A stretch of DNA of 53,858 nt from Mesostigma viride. Lineage: Eukaryota; Streptophyta; Mesostigmatophyceae; Mesostigmatales; Mesostigmataceae. The stretch is taken from NCBI GenBank assembly GCA_009746045.1, contig RPFO01000389.1:1068804-1122661 (forward strand), read 5' to 3'. Within the stretch, counting starts at the first letter, position 1. Every line of letters begins with the position of its first letter. Shown here in pieces: positions 29,015 through 39,377 of this stretch. The notes beneath the pieces are model-generated. The model made no database searches. It was not told the DNA's origin and saw only the letters and a list, made by a program, of their open reading frames with translations. A program made the position numbers and the translations under genes.

Positions 29015-30123
29015 CTCCACGTGTCATGCAGCATCCCTGGAGTATAGAGCTCCTCATCTAACAACTGGCCAGTGCCATGATACTCGGTTACAACTGGTCT
29101 GACATGTGGCACCTGGACACCATCTACCTCCTTGAGCTTGAGGACAAACATCAATCTGAGCAGCTGGTGAACTTCTGGCAGCTCATCCACAGGCTCTGCA
29201 CAGTTGGAAACTATCCACTCATGCCCAGAAGCAACAAAGCCAAGAGTCCATGCCTTAGCCATCTTGGGGCTTTGCATCATCTCGACTAGCTGGCGCCAGG
29301 GAATAGGACTGTGAGCAGCTATCTGGTACCTGTTTACCCCTAACTGCCGTGGATCAAAGGTGGTTGGGATGATCAACAGGTCCTCAGCTATGGGCTCCTG
29401 ACCTTGGGGACCCTCAGCATGCTGACTCTTAACAGCCTTCACCGCCACTGCAAGACCCTGGGAATAGTGATATCTGTCAAGGGAGAGGCTGCCTCTGCCT
29501 TCTAGTGCCAACTCATCAGAGGTCAAGGTAACCCCTGGCATGCACAAGAAGTTCTGACCCAGGATGGCAGGCCCCTGATAGCCCTCTACCACACAGAACG
29601 TGGTGGGCACCCCTAAGATAGGCACACTCACTTCCCCTAGGATCTTCATGGACACCTTTCCTGAGAAATCAGACACAGCAAGGCAACTGGGATGGGACAT
29701 CTGCAAGCCTACAGCATCCTCTTCCCTGATGACAGACACCTGTGAGTTGGTATCTACCTCCATTGTAGCTGCCCAGCACGACCCCCACCCCGTGAGCTTG
29801 GATACCTTGGGATCATGTTTGCTGCGCATGAGTGCTCGGATGACGTCCGCCATGAGAGGCCCCCGGGCCTTAGGTGGCTGCCCCGTCCCCTCTGGCCTTG
29901 TGACAGTTGCTTCAGCAGCCTCTTCCTGCTCGTCATCCTCCAGCAAGGACAGACCATCATCCACCACCAGAGGATTGTTAGCTGCTGCTGCCTGGCTCTG
30001 GCCTGGCTCCTCAACCCAGCTGGGAGGGCCTGGCCCGTCTGCAGGCCAGATTGCATGTAGCCTTCTCTCCTTGACATGAGCCCAGGACAACCTGTACACG
30101 TGCCTTGGATCCTTTTCCAAAGC
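29015..30123 (-). pseudogene. Copia-like A copy 1: integrase end, protease, RT start
   Basis: An open minus-strand frame: LSWAHVKERRLHAIW (integrase C-terminus), an acidic linker, then the retropepsin-like region MEVDTNSQVSVI ... VSVPILGVPTTFCVVEGYQGPAILGQNFL, then RT start (HVRPVVTEYHGTGQLLDEELYTPG). Split from the rest of RT by element C. The 5' end is lost at repeat B. Confidence 0.75.
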
Positions 30124-30775
30124 AGTTAGCATTTTGGGCAACCAATATGCTATAAAGTGGATGCAGTTTGGAAAGACCTTTCCAACGCGGTGCTGACCGC
30201 CTGAAACAGACAAGGGACGAGAAAGATATGAGGTCCCGAAGTCCTAGCCGTCCGTGGCCGACTAGGGTGCAGTCCTCTGGTAGAGTGGACAGGACACGTG
30301 GCAGGCCGTGCCTGCACAGGCTTAGCCTGACTATCACGTGACTGTGGTCCACGTAGACCAGGAGGAGCAGCAGCCTGTGACTGGTGGAATACTGGAGCTT
30401 GCACAGGACTGCAAGGATACTAGGCCTTGCAGGCTTGTGACAGGTCCTGTACTTCCTAGGTTGCAGAGTCTAGGCAAATCCAGTTCGTCCTGGCTCTGCC
30501 CTGATGCCAGTGGACGTTGAGGATTTGCTTGCACGCCTGCACGTGCCTCGTCACGCCGATGGGAACGAGGAACAACGCAAAGGATATAGCTTGGTCATGG
30601 GGGATGACCAGCTATCTTGGCAAGCACGAACCGAGGCTCCCACATTGGACGTGGAAACGCTCACCGTGGTCGTGGCTTGGTGCACGGGTTAAAAGGTTGC
30701 TGCCTGCAACTTTGGCTCATCCCGTTGTGCGCGTGAAAGACCAGGAGCTCACAGCTCTGGCTTGGTTGTCTAACT
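30124..30775 (+). repeat. Repeat B, copy 2 (unsplit)
   Basis: 652 bp, inverse of copy 1 at 17753-19882, with AGTTAG/CTAACT ends and without the LINE. It abuts element A directly at 30123. Confidence 0.7.
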
Positions 30776-30806
30776 CGTATTATTGCATTCCTGTTGCGAG
30801 GTTTCA

Positions 30807-31956
30807 TGTCGGCCGAGGCTCGGGTTGAAACACCTGAGTCGTCTTCTCCCAGGCGCGAAGCTGCACCAGAGTTGCCGGCGGGCGAGAACGCTTTCTATCC
30901 CTATACTCATCAATCCAACGCCTCCACCTTCGTGCAGGCGGCCTACGTTGCGCGGGGCCTTGCGGAGGGCGGTTGGGTGGCTGTGTTTGGCAACGCAGCA
31001 GGGCCGTCGGCGAACGACCCCGTGGTGATGAGGATCCGGGCGACGACGTCGCCAGGAGAAACAGGGAGGGTGTGCACGGAGCGTCTCGTGGCCATACGAG
31101 ACGAGATAGCTTGATTTATAGTCTAGAAGTTGCGTACCAGGGCGGGCACGTGACCATCCAGGCGCTCGACTAGGCGCGAGAGACGCTGGGTCAGCTGGTG
31201 GCCATCTGCTTAGGTGGAACCAGGTTATATAATCACTGGGTGGCGACGAGCCCGTTGGGAGAGGGGACCGACGCGTCACACATAATTCGGGACGCGCAGA
31301 CGCGCGAAGCAGACAGCCCGTGGGATTCCGCCGAGGTGGTTGCTCAGACTTGTGAGCATTTGGTTAACATTTTGATCCAGGAGTCGCGTGGACACGCGGA
31401 TCACTGGGTTATCACCACACGTCCGCCAGGCATCTGGTCGACCTTGGACACGCCGAGAGTACAGAGCAGGCCAGGGGCGACAGGGCCAACGGTGACGGTA
31501 ATCACCGGTCGGGAGGTCACCGACGAAGACTTCCACGAGCAATTCGTGGACAGACCGACGGGCATCATAGCCAGGTCGTCACAGCAGATTGACGAGGGCG
31601 ACGGCACGAACGAGGGGTACTCCGCTCGGCGCAGAGCAGAGTTGCACATTCCGTTTGAGCCGGAGCACGACTTTGCTGAGATAGGTCGGGGGTCTCGCAA
31701 CGATCGGCAAGGTGGTGGTAGCAGGTGGGTCAGGAACCTGCAGTGGTATCGCCGGGGCAGTGCGCCCAAAGTGCCGGTGGAGCAGACAGCAGCAGGTAGG
31801 CCGGTTAGCCGTGTGCTTGGTCCTTACAACGCGGAGGAGGTCCGCGCAGTTCCACGAGTGGGGACACCGGTGGCACGCACTGCACAAGAGCGTGAAGAGG
31901 AGGCAGCAGCACCTGGAGAGCAGCCGACGGCCTCTTCAGGCAGTGCCAGCGCTTGA
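30807..31956 (+). pseudogene. Unrecognised protein, probably Gag-like, with broken frame
   Basis: Three frames join into one: MSAEARVETPESSS... (30807-31114), a middle part YSLEVAYQGGHVTIQALD (to 31173) with an in-frame TAG, and ARETLGQLVAICLGG ... to 31956. About 380 residues, with an acidic C-terminal tail. It lies upstream of a basic Gly/Gln-rich frame and of an A-type integrase, so it may be the Gag of that element. No domain is recognised. One shift and one nonsense codon indicate decay. Confidence 0.4.
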
Positions 31957-32532
31957 GCCTGTTCTTCTTTGTCTATCGCCTGTATTGTTTTGTCGTCCCA
32001 CTGTATTTAATGCCTCGTGGCAAACCGGGCGACGGCGACAAGGGCGAGACGGAGGCACCGGCTGGGGAGAGCCAGGAGCCTAGGAAGGACAAGGAGCAGC
32101 TGGTGGGGGAGGCAATCCCTGCCAGCGACGGCGATGGGGGAAAGCGAACAGGCGCAAGAGACGGCACCAAGACTCAGGGTGGCAAGGGGCAGGTTCCCAA
32201 GGAGGGGGCGACAGCAAGCTGGTGGTCAGCAGGGTAAGGGTGGCCAAGGGCAAGGCAAGGGCCAAGCTCAAGGGAACCAAGGCAAGCAGGGTGGGAGTCT
32301 CATGTGGATGTGCCCTCCCCTGTGCCTGCTGGACCAAGGGGGGTTGTTGTTGTGGCAAGGCTGTGGTGGAACCAGTAAGGCGCTGCCAGGGTCGAGGCCT
32401 CACATGAGGGCAGTCACTCTCATGAATGGACAAGCCTCTTCACCCCCACTAGCACATCACCCCTTAGACAAGTGGCTGGAGGACATGGAGCTGGTTGTAT
32501 TCTCCGTGTGCCCCACTGTCAACCTAGTGTAA
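31953..32532 (+). pseudogene. Basic Gly/Gln/Lys-rich Gag tail, element A copy 2
   Basis: Overlapping frames (31953-32237, 32017-32532) encode PRGKPGDGDKG... and GGQQGKGGQGQGKGQAQGN. Low-complexity basic sequence of this kind precedes the zinc knuckles in element D and C Gag. No intact knuckle is visible here. Confidence 0.4.
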
Positions 32533-32584
32533 AGATGTTGTTCTTCCACTGGATTGCAATATCAATGCTGCAGCTGAATTCCCT

Positions 32585-33640
32585 ATGCCTCATGCAGGTG
32601 GTGGGTCTCCAGCAGGTGCTGGCCTGGAGGGCCAAGGGACCTTGCTGGAAGGGCCTGGAGCGGTCCAGGGTGCAGGGCCTGGCTTGGGGAGTCAGGATGG
32701 CCTGCAGGGAAGCCCTGGAACCTCAGGAGTGGATCATGTGTCCCCACACACGGTTCAGACGTCTCGCCAGGTCAGTACTGAGAGAGTGCTGAGCTATGCT
32801 GAGGCTGGCCATAGGTTGCATCACATGTTTGGTTGGGCATTCTGGGCAGGCAGCAATGTTTGCTTGGAAGCTAGGTAGGGAGCCTTTGTGGGAGGCTTGC
32901 CAGGCTGCTGCTGAGAACTGTGGTTGCCAGGAGAATGCTGTTCACCCACCTCAGTCCCATGCTAGGGAGCCTGCTAGGGAGCGTGGCGACATCCAGATGG
33001 ATATCCAGCATATCAGGGGCTTGTATATATTGGTGGGAGTGGACAGGTTCAGTAGATACAGGCTGATAGACGTTCTGCCTGGTATGCAGGAGCACCACTT
33101 GTTGTTGGGTATGAAGGCCCTGGTCCCAGGCTTTGGGGTGTGCAAGAGTGTGCAGGCAGACTTGCAGTTTGACTGTTTGCTCAAGCATCAGGACCAGCTG
33201 CCTTGTAAGCTGGTAGTAGTCCCCAGAGAGAGTGATGGGCAGCAAGGGGCTGTAGAGAGATCCATACGAGAGGTGAAGACAGTGGTGCTAGCAGCAGAGT
33301 CAGTGCCACTTGTGGCATCTGCCTTAGAGAGGGCAGCCTGGTGTAAGGGGATAGAAGAGCAGCTGAACCACAGGGTTAACTATTACTTTGATGGTGTGGC
33401 TGTCTTTCCCCTGGCCCTGCAGTATAGCTTACTACCTGAAAACGTGGTGCAGGCCAGTCTTAGGAAGGCAGATAGGTTATTTGCCCAGCTGAGACGTAAG
33501 GACAAGAACTGGAATGTGCTGAGGCCTCAGGTGGGGCTGAAGGTCAGGATGTGGAAGGAACCATCTATTCCAGGCAAGCGGGGGAAGTGGCAGGATGGTT
33601 GTCACTCGTGTGGAAGAAGCTAACAGATCTTGCCTGGTGG
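32585..33640 (+). pseudogene. Element A copy 2: integrase, frameshifted
   Basis: The HHCC finger starts in one frame (YAEAGHRLHHMFG, to about 32835) and continues in another (GHSGQAAMFAW ... C-x-C, from 32796). The core has DIQHIRGLYILVGVDRFSRY, ADLQFDCLL and QGAVERSIREVK, so D, D and E are kept. A one-base shift at about 32833 breaks it. The C-terminal part continues to the CACTA insertion at 33846. Confidence 0.7.
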
Positions 33641-33846
33641 CTTTGGAAAAGGATCCAAGGCACGTGTACAGGTTGTCCTGGGCTCATGTCAAGGAAAGAA
33701 GGCCACATGCAATCTGGCCTGCAGACGGGCCAGGCCCTCCCAGCTGGGTTGAGGAGCCAGGCCAGAGCCAGGCAGCAGCAGCTAACAATCCTCTGGTGGT
33801 GGATGATGGTCTGTCCCTGCTGGAAGATGACGAGCAGGAAGAGGCT

Positions 33847-33871
33847 CACTAGGAACTCGTTGGTGGTAAAA
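33847..33871 (+). repeat. CACTA left terminal inverted repeat
   Basis: 25 bp, exact inverse of 42544-42568. Confidence 0.97.
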
Positions 33872-34230
33872 AATACCACTTTTACCACTTTTTACCACTT
33901 TTTACCACTTTTTACCACTTTTTACCACCCACAAGGAGTAAAAAGCCGTAAAAAGCAGTAAAAAGCAGTAAAAAGCAGTAAAAAGCAGTAAAAAGCAGTA
34001 AAAAGCAGTAAAAAGCAGTAAAAAGCAGTAAAAAATACCACCTTTTACCACTTTTACCACCTAACGGAGGTGGTAAAAGTGGTAAAAGGTGGAAAATGGT
34101 GGTAAAAAGCAGTAAAAAGCAGTAAAAAGCAGTAAAAAGCAGTAAAAGTGGTAAAAAGTGATAAAAAGTGGCTGAAGTGGTAAAAAGAACACCACGACGA
34201 GCACAAAAGTGGTAAAAAACACAAGGGCTG
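33872..34230. repeat. Left subterminal repeats of the CACTA element
   Basis: Many copies of TTTTTACCACT and its complement, plus at least eight head-to-tail AAAAAGCAGT decamers (about 33945-34030, again 34105-34145). In known CACTA elements such arrays bind an element-encoded protein. Confidence 0.9.
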
Positions 34231-34275
34231 AACCGACAACAAGTCAGTTTAGGCCCAAACAATGAATGATGCATC

Positions 34276-34281
34276 TTTATT
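34276..34281 (-). terminator. Polyadenylation signal of transposase gene
   Basis: AATAAA on the minus strand, about 70 bases past the stop codon at 34352. Confidence 0.6.
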
Positions 34282-34351
34282 CAACATAATACGGCATGAT
34301 TACACTTGTGTGCAGCATCTAATGAGGCCGCAAAATGCTGGCGCAGCAGCA

Positions 34352-37300
34352 TCAATCAGAATCATCCTTGGCATCACTACCGTTAAAATCACTGTCATTC
34401 CCCTCGTTGCTAGAGGTTTGTTCTCTATAGTCCCTGACCGTGCGCGCGCGTGCACTTGTGCGCAACGGGGGCATGGGCTCCTTCCCCTTGTGTGATGCAG
34501 ACGCCAAAGCCTCAGATTTCTTCTTTCTCTTGCGAGGCGGGGCTGCGCGTGAGGGCTCTGCCGCCGTGGTTGCCGGCGTGGGCTGCCGTTCAGCGGGCGG
34601 CTTCTTTTTCTTGCGAGGCGGGGCTGCGCGTGAAGGTCCTGCCGCCGTGGCTGCCGGCGCGGGCTGCCGTGCATCGGGCGGCTTCTTTTTCTTGCGCGGC
34701 GGGGCTGCGCGTGAAGGTCGTGCCGCCGTGCTTGATGGCGCGGGCGACGGATCAGCGGGCGGCGGTTCAGCGGGCGGCCGTTCGGCGGGCGGCTCAGGTG
34801 GGAAGTACCTGATGTCTTCCTGCCACCTTGTCGCCGTGCTTTGGAAAAACTCGTTCTCCAAAGCCCACCCGGTTGCCAGGTGACGGGGCAGCTTGCAGTG
34901 AATGACCGAAAGCTGGGGCTGATGCCGTGGGTCCAGCACAAACCCAACAGAGCTAACAGATGTTGGCCACACTAGCTTTGCCGTGCGTGGTGCCTCGGCG
35001 CTGCGGACCAACACCAAGCGTTGATCCCGAATGTAAGCCACCTCCGATGCATCGAAAAGCTCTACTCTCAGCACAAGCTGTTGAGTCCACTGCCCCACCG
35101 GCTGCACCAGCTTTGCCACGAGAATGTGGGTCAGGTAGCCGTACTGAGTGCTGCTTCCCTCCTTATGGTAGGCTACACCACAGTTTGCAGTCCGCCATGC
35201 TTGCTTCCTGTCAGCTTCTTTTGTCCGGTAATTGAAACCGTACAAGTGCACCCTATCATACTCCTCAGCCTTGAGCTGCACGCCGGCTGCTGCAGCCTGG
35301 ACAAGCTCCGGGACCAGCGGCTGCTGGTTGAGTCCGATCCAGTCTTTGAGCCATGAGAGGTCGCTGCACAAGGGCCGCCTGCATGCACATCGTATACAAA
35401 GCAAGATAGCAATGCAAGAAAAAAAAATTAGAATAACGGCAGTAGTCCTTGGAAATCAGATGAAGTTCCCTATACTGAAAGAAAATCAGCTCAAAGAATA
35501 GCAACTTACAATAATAGGACAGCGGCGTCTTACCAGTAGGCCTCATCGCCGTTGACTTCGGGATCTTTGTACTCCGCATTGGGCAGCGCATACTCCAACA
35601 AAATCGCGCCCACTTCATCAGATTCCGCGGCGGTGAAAGTGTAGACATTCTTGCGGCTGCGCCCCCCCAACTCGACCTTCTTGGACGGGTCTGCGTGGAT
35701 GACGTCCCAGATGTAGTAGCGGTCTTTTGGCTGAAAGAAAAAAAAAGAAAGCAAACAAGACATTGCAAGCAGCGCACACAAATATGCACAGAAATTAGCT
35801 GCATGCAGCACAAGACCGTGCCACAAGGAGCGCGTACATAACACTAAATCTGCACACAAATCCATTAAAAAAAAAATTCGGTCACTAGCGTGTACTTACC
35901 ATCCCGGTTTTCACCATGTGATAGGCCAGATGGGTCAGCGCCTCAGACTTGCGATATGCTCCGTCCATGGAGCACTCCACATTGACGTTGGACAGCTTAG
36001 CTTTCGTGATGGCCCCCATCATCCGCTCGCCCGACGCCATGGTGCGGGTGTCACATCGACCCAACAAGGGGATTTGCTGGGCCAGGTGGGCCATCATATG
36101 AACAGATTTTGCCATCTCAGACGCTGGCGCTATACGCTCCATCGCCACAGCAGCAAGCAAAAACATCTCGCCGCAGTCATCCAACTGCTGCTGAGTCGCC
36201 GGGCCGCTAGAAAACACAAAGTCCCAGGCCGCTGATTGAAGGAGAAATGCTTGCCGTGCATCGTCATCTAACCGCCCACGCAAGATGGTCGGGAGTTGCT
36301 TGCAAAAGTAGAGGATCTTGTCACGCGTCTTGGATTTTTCAGTACTCTTCGCATCGCAGAGCAAGCCACTGATCCGGCCGGTGAAGTAGTCGGGTAGGCT
36401 ATGCGCCATGATGTCATCGAGACCTGCGCATCACAACCACACGCAAAAAAATAACACATAGTAGTAACACGACAGCCGAAAAAAATAGTCAGTCCTATGT
36501 AAATCACACAGACCATATAGTCAGTCCTACATATTAAATTTCCAAATTACGGGAAAAATAAAAACCCAATGTCACACTTACGCTTGATATCAGCCTTTTC
36601 CTCAGCCGTCAGCTGGAACCCGGGGCGCGGTGCTGGCGCCCTCTTCTTCTTGCGGCCTTTCTTCGGTGGACTTTGGTGGTCTCCCTCCGGTGGTGGGTCT
36701 CCCTCCGGTGGTGGGTCTCCCTCCGGTGGAGGGTCTTCATCAGGCCGCCACAGCTCCGGGTTCAGACCGAGGACCTTCAGCCTGCCACGAAGTGACCCGG
36801 TCGCCATAGCCTTCCCTGCATGGAGTACAAACAGAAAAAAAAAAAAACAAACAATATTACATCAGCTTTCCATGTGAACAGATAGGCCACAGTCAATGTA
36901 TGCATGCAACAATCACAATGAAATGATACAATTAAATGTTTAGCAATTACCGCTTGTGCAATGAATGACCCGCTTGAAGTTGTTGGGACACAGATGGAAC
37001 TCGTCAATAAAATGACGGATCTTCAGGTGAACCCAGTACGGTAACTTGAGAAACGGCTCGGGCTGCTTTTTTAGCGTAGCACAGTACTTCAGGTAGCCAG
37101 CATGGTCCATCTCCTGAACAACAGGAGCGTGAGCCGGCCGGCGGGGGTCACCCTCGGGAAACATGCGGTCATTGCCAAGGAGAACGATACGGCCATTTGA
37201 GATAAAAACCCCACGCCACTCATCACCATGTAGGACGCATTGATAGTACCCTGCATCTGGAATGTTCAGGGACTTGGAGTATGCCGGGTAGTCGTGAATT

Positions 37301-38436
37301 ATGCCAGCAAGAATGGACCTCACAAATGTCGTAGTGTAAACACCCGCCACGTCCAGCGTCACATCACAAATGTAATACCCCTTCCACAGTACCAGGAAGT
37401 CCTCAGCGATCAAGTCCAAAAAAATGGTCATGTTCTTGGGTGCCTTCCCCTTCATGGCGCCCACAAGAAGCACCATAGGGCAAAACCGCCCATTCACCAT
37501 CACCCACTCGGGCAAGTTGACACAGGAAACAAACGCGGGCCAGCTGCTGTGGGTATCCATGAAAGACCTTGGACATACTCCGTCAAAATTCAGAAGGAAG
37601 ATGGTGTTCCGCGGCTGGCTGCGAAAGTCCCAGTTGTTCTTTATGTGCTGGATGGCACGGCTGTCTGCACGAACAGGTCCATGCACAAGAAACACCAGAC
37701 GTAAAAAGAAAGGTATCCATCAGAGCAGTACAAACAAAAGATAAGCGCAAGAGGAAAAATCTCGAACTTGATACTTTGGCACACATTGCATAATAACAGA
37801 AGGCGTAGAAACAAGTGCAAACCTGCCTTTCAAGCCGTCCACAACGCGCGTGGATGAGTCTGGCTCCCTGTTTTCATGTTTCGCAGCGTACTGAAGGGCT
37901 TCCGCCATTTCCGGGACTCGGAACCAGGCCCTAATCCGATCCATCAGGGGGAAGTGCCTAACCTGGCGATGCGCTTTCCGCGAGTTGACGATGTCACCGT
38001 TTCTGTCAGTGTACGTCTCGTAGCGCGACAGCTTGCAAAGAGGGCAGCTCTTAGTAATCTTGTCCTTGTACAAATAACCCTCGCATGGGCAGGCATCGTA
38101 CACACGGTACCCCAAGCCCAAGCCTTTGATCACTTTCCGTGCCTTCCAGATACTGTCGGGCAGAGTGTTGCCCGCGGGGAGAACGTTTCCCAACAGCTTG
38201 AAGAGCTCATCAGCAAAGCTCTGAGGGCATGAGTTTTCCCCCATTAGCGTCAGCAATTGCAATGTAAACATCAAGGCCTTGCTCTCAGATCCCGGGTACA
38301 ATGGCGTATCGTCCTTGACTCTGGCCACTGCTTCGTCATAATTTCTAGCAAACTGGCGTGCTGCATCCTCCCCACTGGCCGACCCGTCGTCAGGGTCCTC
38401 GGCCATGAATTCATCGACTGTCTGTCCTTGACGCAT
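34352..38436 (-). CDS. CACTA transposase (plant tnp2 family), six exons
   Basis: Exons on the minus strand: 38436-37823, 37660-36951, 36815-36582, 36423-35900, 35730-35534, 35378-34352. All five introns are GT-AG with matching phases, giving 1101 aa from an ATG. Exon 1 has the zinc-type CPCEGYLYKDK ... CPLCKLSRYE and RHFPLMDRIRAWF; exon 2 has NFDGVCPRSFMDTHSSWPAF and PAYSKS ... CVLHGDEW, matching the tnp2 catalytic region; exon 4 (CGEMFLLAAVAM ... VHMMAHLAQQIPLLGRCDTR) resembles the DUF4218-type region; exons 5-6 resemble the C-terminal region of plant transposases. The tail has three 27-residue repeats with Lys-rich nuclear-localisation-like stretches. Exon 3 has PPPEGD tandem units. It would cut and paste the element through its CACTA ends in the nucleus. 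Confidence 0.85.
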
Positions 38437-38448
38437 TTACAATCTCTA

Positions 38449-38496
38449 CATGGAGGGCCGGCATCGACCGTTGATGGTCAATGCCGGCCCTCCGTG
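38449..38496. promoter_or_regulatory. Long hairpin just upstream of transposase start
   Basis: 21-base arms (catggagggccggcatcgac... and its inverse) with two mismatches around GTTGAT, 13 bases from the transposase ATG on its 5' side. May act on the divergent promoter or in the 5' leader. Confidence 0.6.
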
Positions 38497-38571
38497 GCTA
38501 ACCAGTCGCCATCGGGATCACAAATCGAGCCACGCTAGGGCGTCTGCGCCAGTGAGACCACTGGCAGCTCA

Positions 38572-38862
38572 CTAATCAACCGTGACCATGAAGTCCGGCT
38601 CAGTCGACATTTCCAGGAACGCATCCAACATAATTTGGCGATAAAACTCAGGAAGCCGGCAGGATGACCAATGAAACTGGACAATGTAGGTATCCGTGGA
38701 GGAAGGTAAAGGAGACATCACGAAATTTGGCCACGAAGCATGTGTGTCGATGTAAGTGTTCGGCTCGATTCCGGTATCCATGGGTGGGACCGCCATTTTT
38801 CTGGTGCCACCCGCCGCCGTGATAGCCGCTAAGTCCGTTGCAAGTTTGTGTCTGCTCGCCAA
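38572..38862 (-). CDS. Small unrecognised frame in the CACTA inter-gene region
   Basis: Up to 96 codons; the far end is a TTG, with an internal ATG giving MAVPPMDTGIEPNTY.... No domain recognised. Could be an upstream exon or leader frame of the transposase transcript, or chance. Confidence 0.25.
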   Translation of the reverse strand: MASRHKLATDLAAITAAGGTRKMAVPPMDTGIEPNTYIDTHASWPNFVMSPLPSSTDTYIVQFHWSSCRLPEFYRQIMLDAFLEMSTEPDFMVTVD

Positions 38863-39377
38863 CGCTTTCGATGTCGTCGATCCCTTTTGATCGAACGGAC
38901 ATTTTCCAGGTAAATAGGTGTACGTTTATTCCAAATATAGCCAGTAGGTCGAACGGACATTTTCTCAGTCATTCAAATGGTAGATATTACGGTCAGTGTA
39001 CGGTAGTGTTGGTTAGTCACGGGCTCATTGGTAGAAGTCTACTGAAACGGTACAGCCTTAGCTCCTGAGGCCTCTGTACTTGTACCAAGCAGTACGGAGT
39101 TTAGCCGATCCGCACGCAGCCGCGCGGGGCGTGCGGGCCCCGCGCGAGGCGTGCGGTCCGGCCGTTTGTGTAGCTGCCGTTGGGCGAAAGACGTTCAAAA
39201 AATTTTTGCGCGGGATGCTGCCAGGTTCGTCGATCTGCTGAATCCAACGGCGGACAGAGGCAGGTGCAGTGCGTCATGTATACGTTGGCACCGTCTCCGT
39301 TCGCAAAACGGGGGGATTCCGGACTTAGCCAGCCTTGGTCATCTGCATGGTGCATGGTGTGCGACCGAACGTTGTAA

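Larger units (their letters stand above)
20466..30123 (-). mobile_element. Copia-like element A, copy 1 (5'-truncated, interrupted)
   Basis: Pieces 20466-22815 and 29010-30123 are contiguous when compared with copy 2 on the plus strand (32-45.8 kb): the first ends and the second begins at GAATC, the target duplication of element C. Gene order read 5' to 3' on the minus strand is integrase end, protease, reverse transcriptase, RNase H, 3' LTR with AATAAA. A 658-bp palindrome-ended element sits in its 3' end (20790-21447). The 5' side is cut at repeat B copy 2. Confidence 0.8.

Noticed and set aside
33872-34230. Telomere-like or independent satellite
   Set aside because: The same words occur at the other end of the CACTA element, so they are its subterminal repeats.
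37661-37822. GC-AG intron using AAAG|GCAGGT as donor
   Set aside because: A canonical GT-AG choice (donor after 37823, acceptor before 37660) keeps the same frame.
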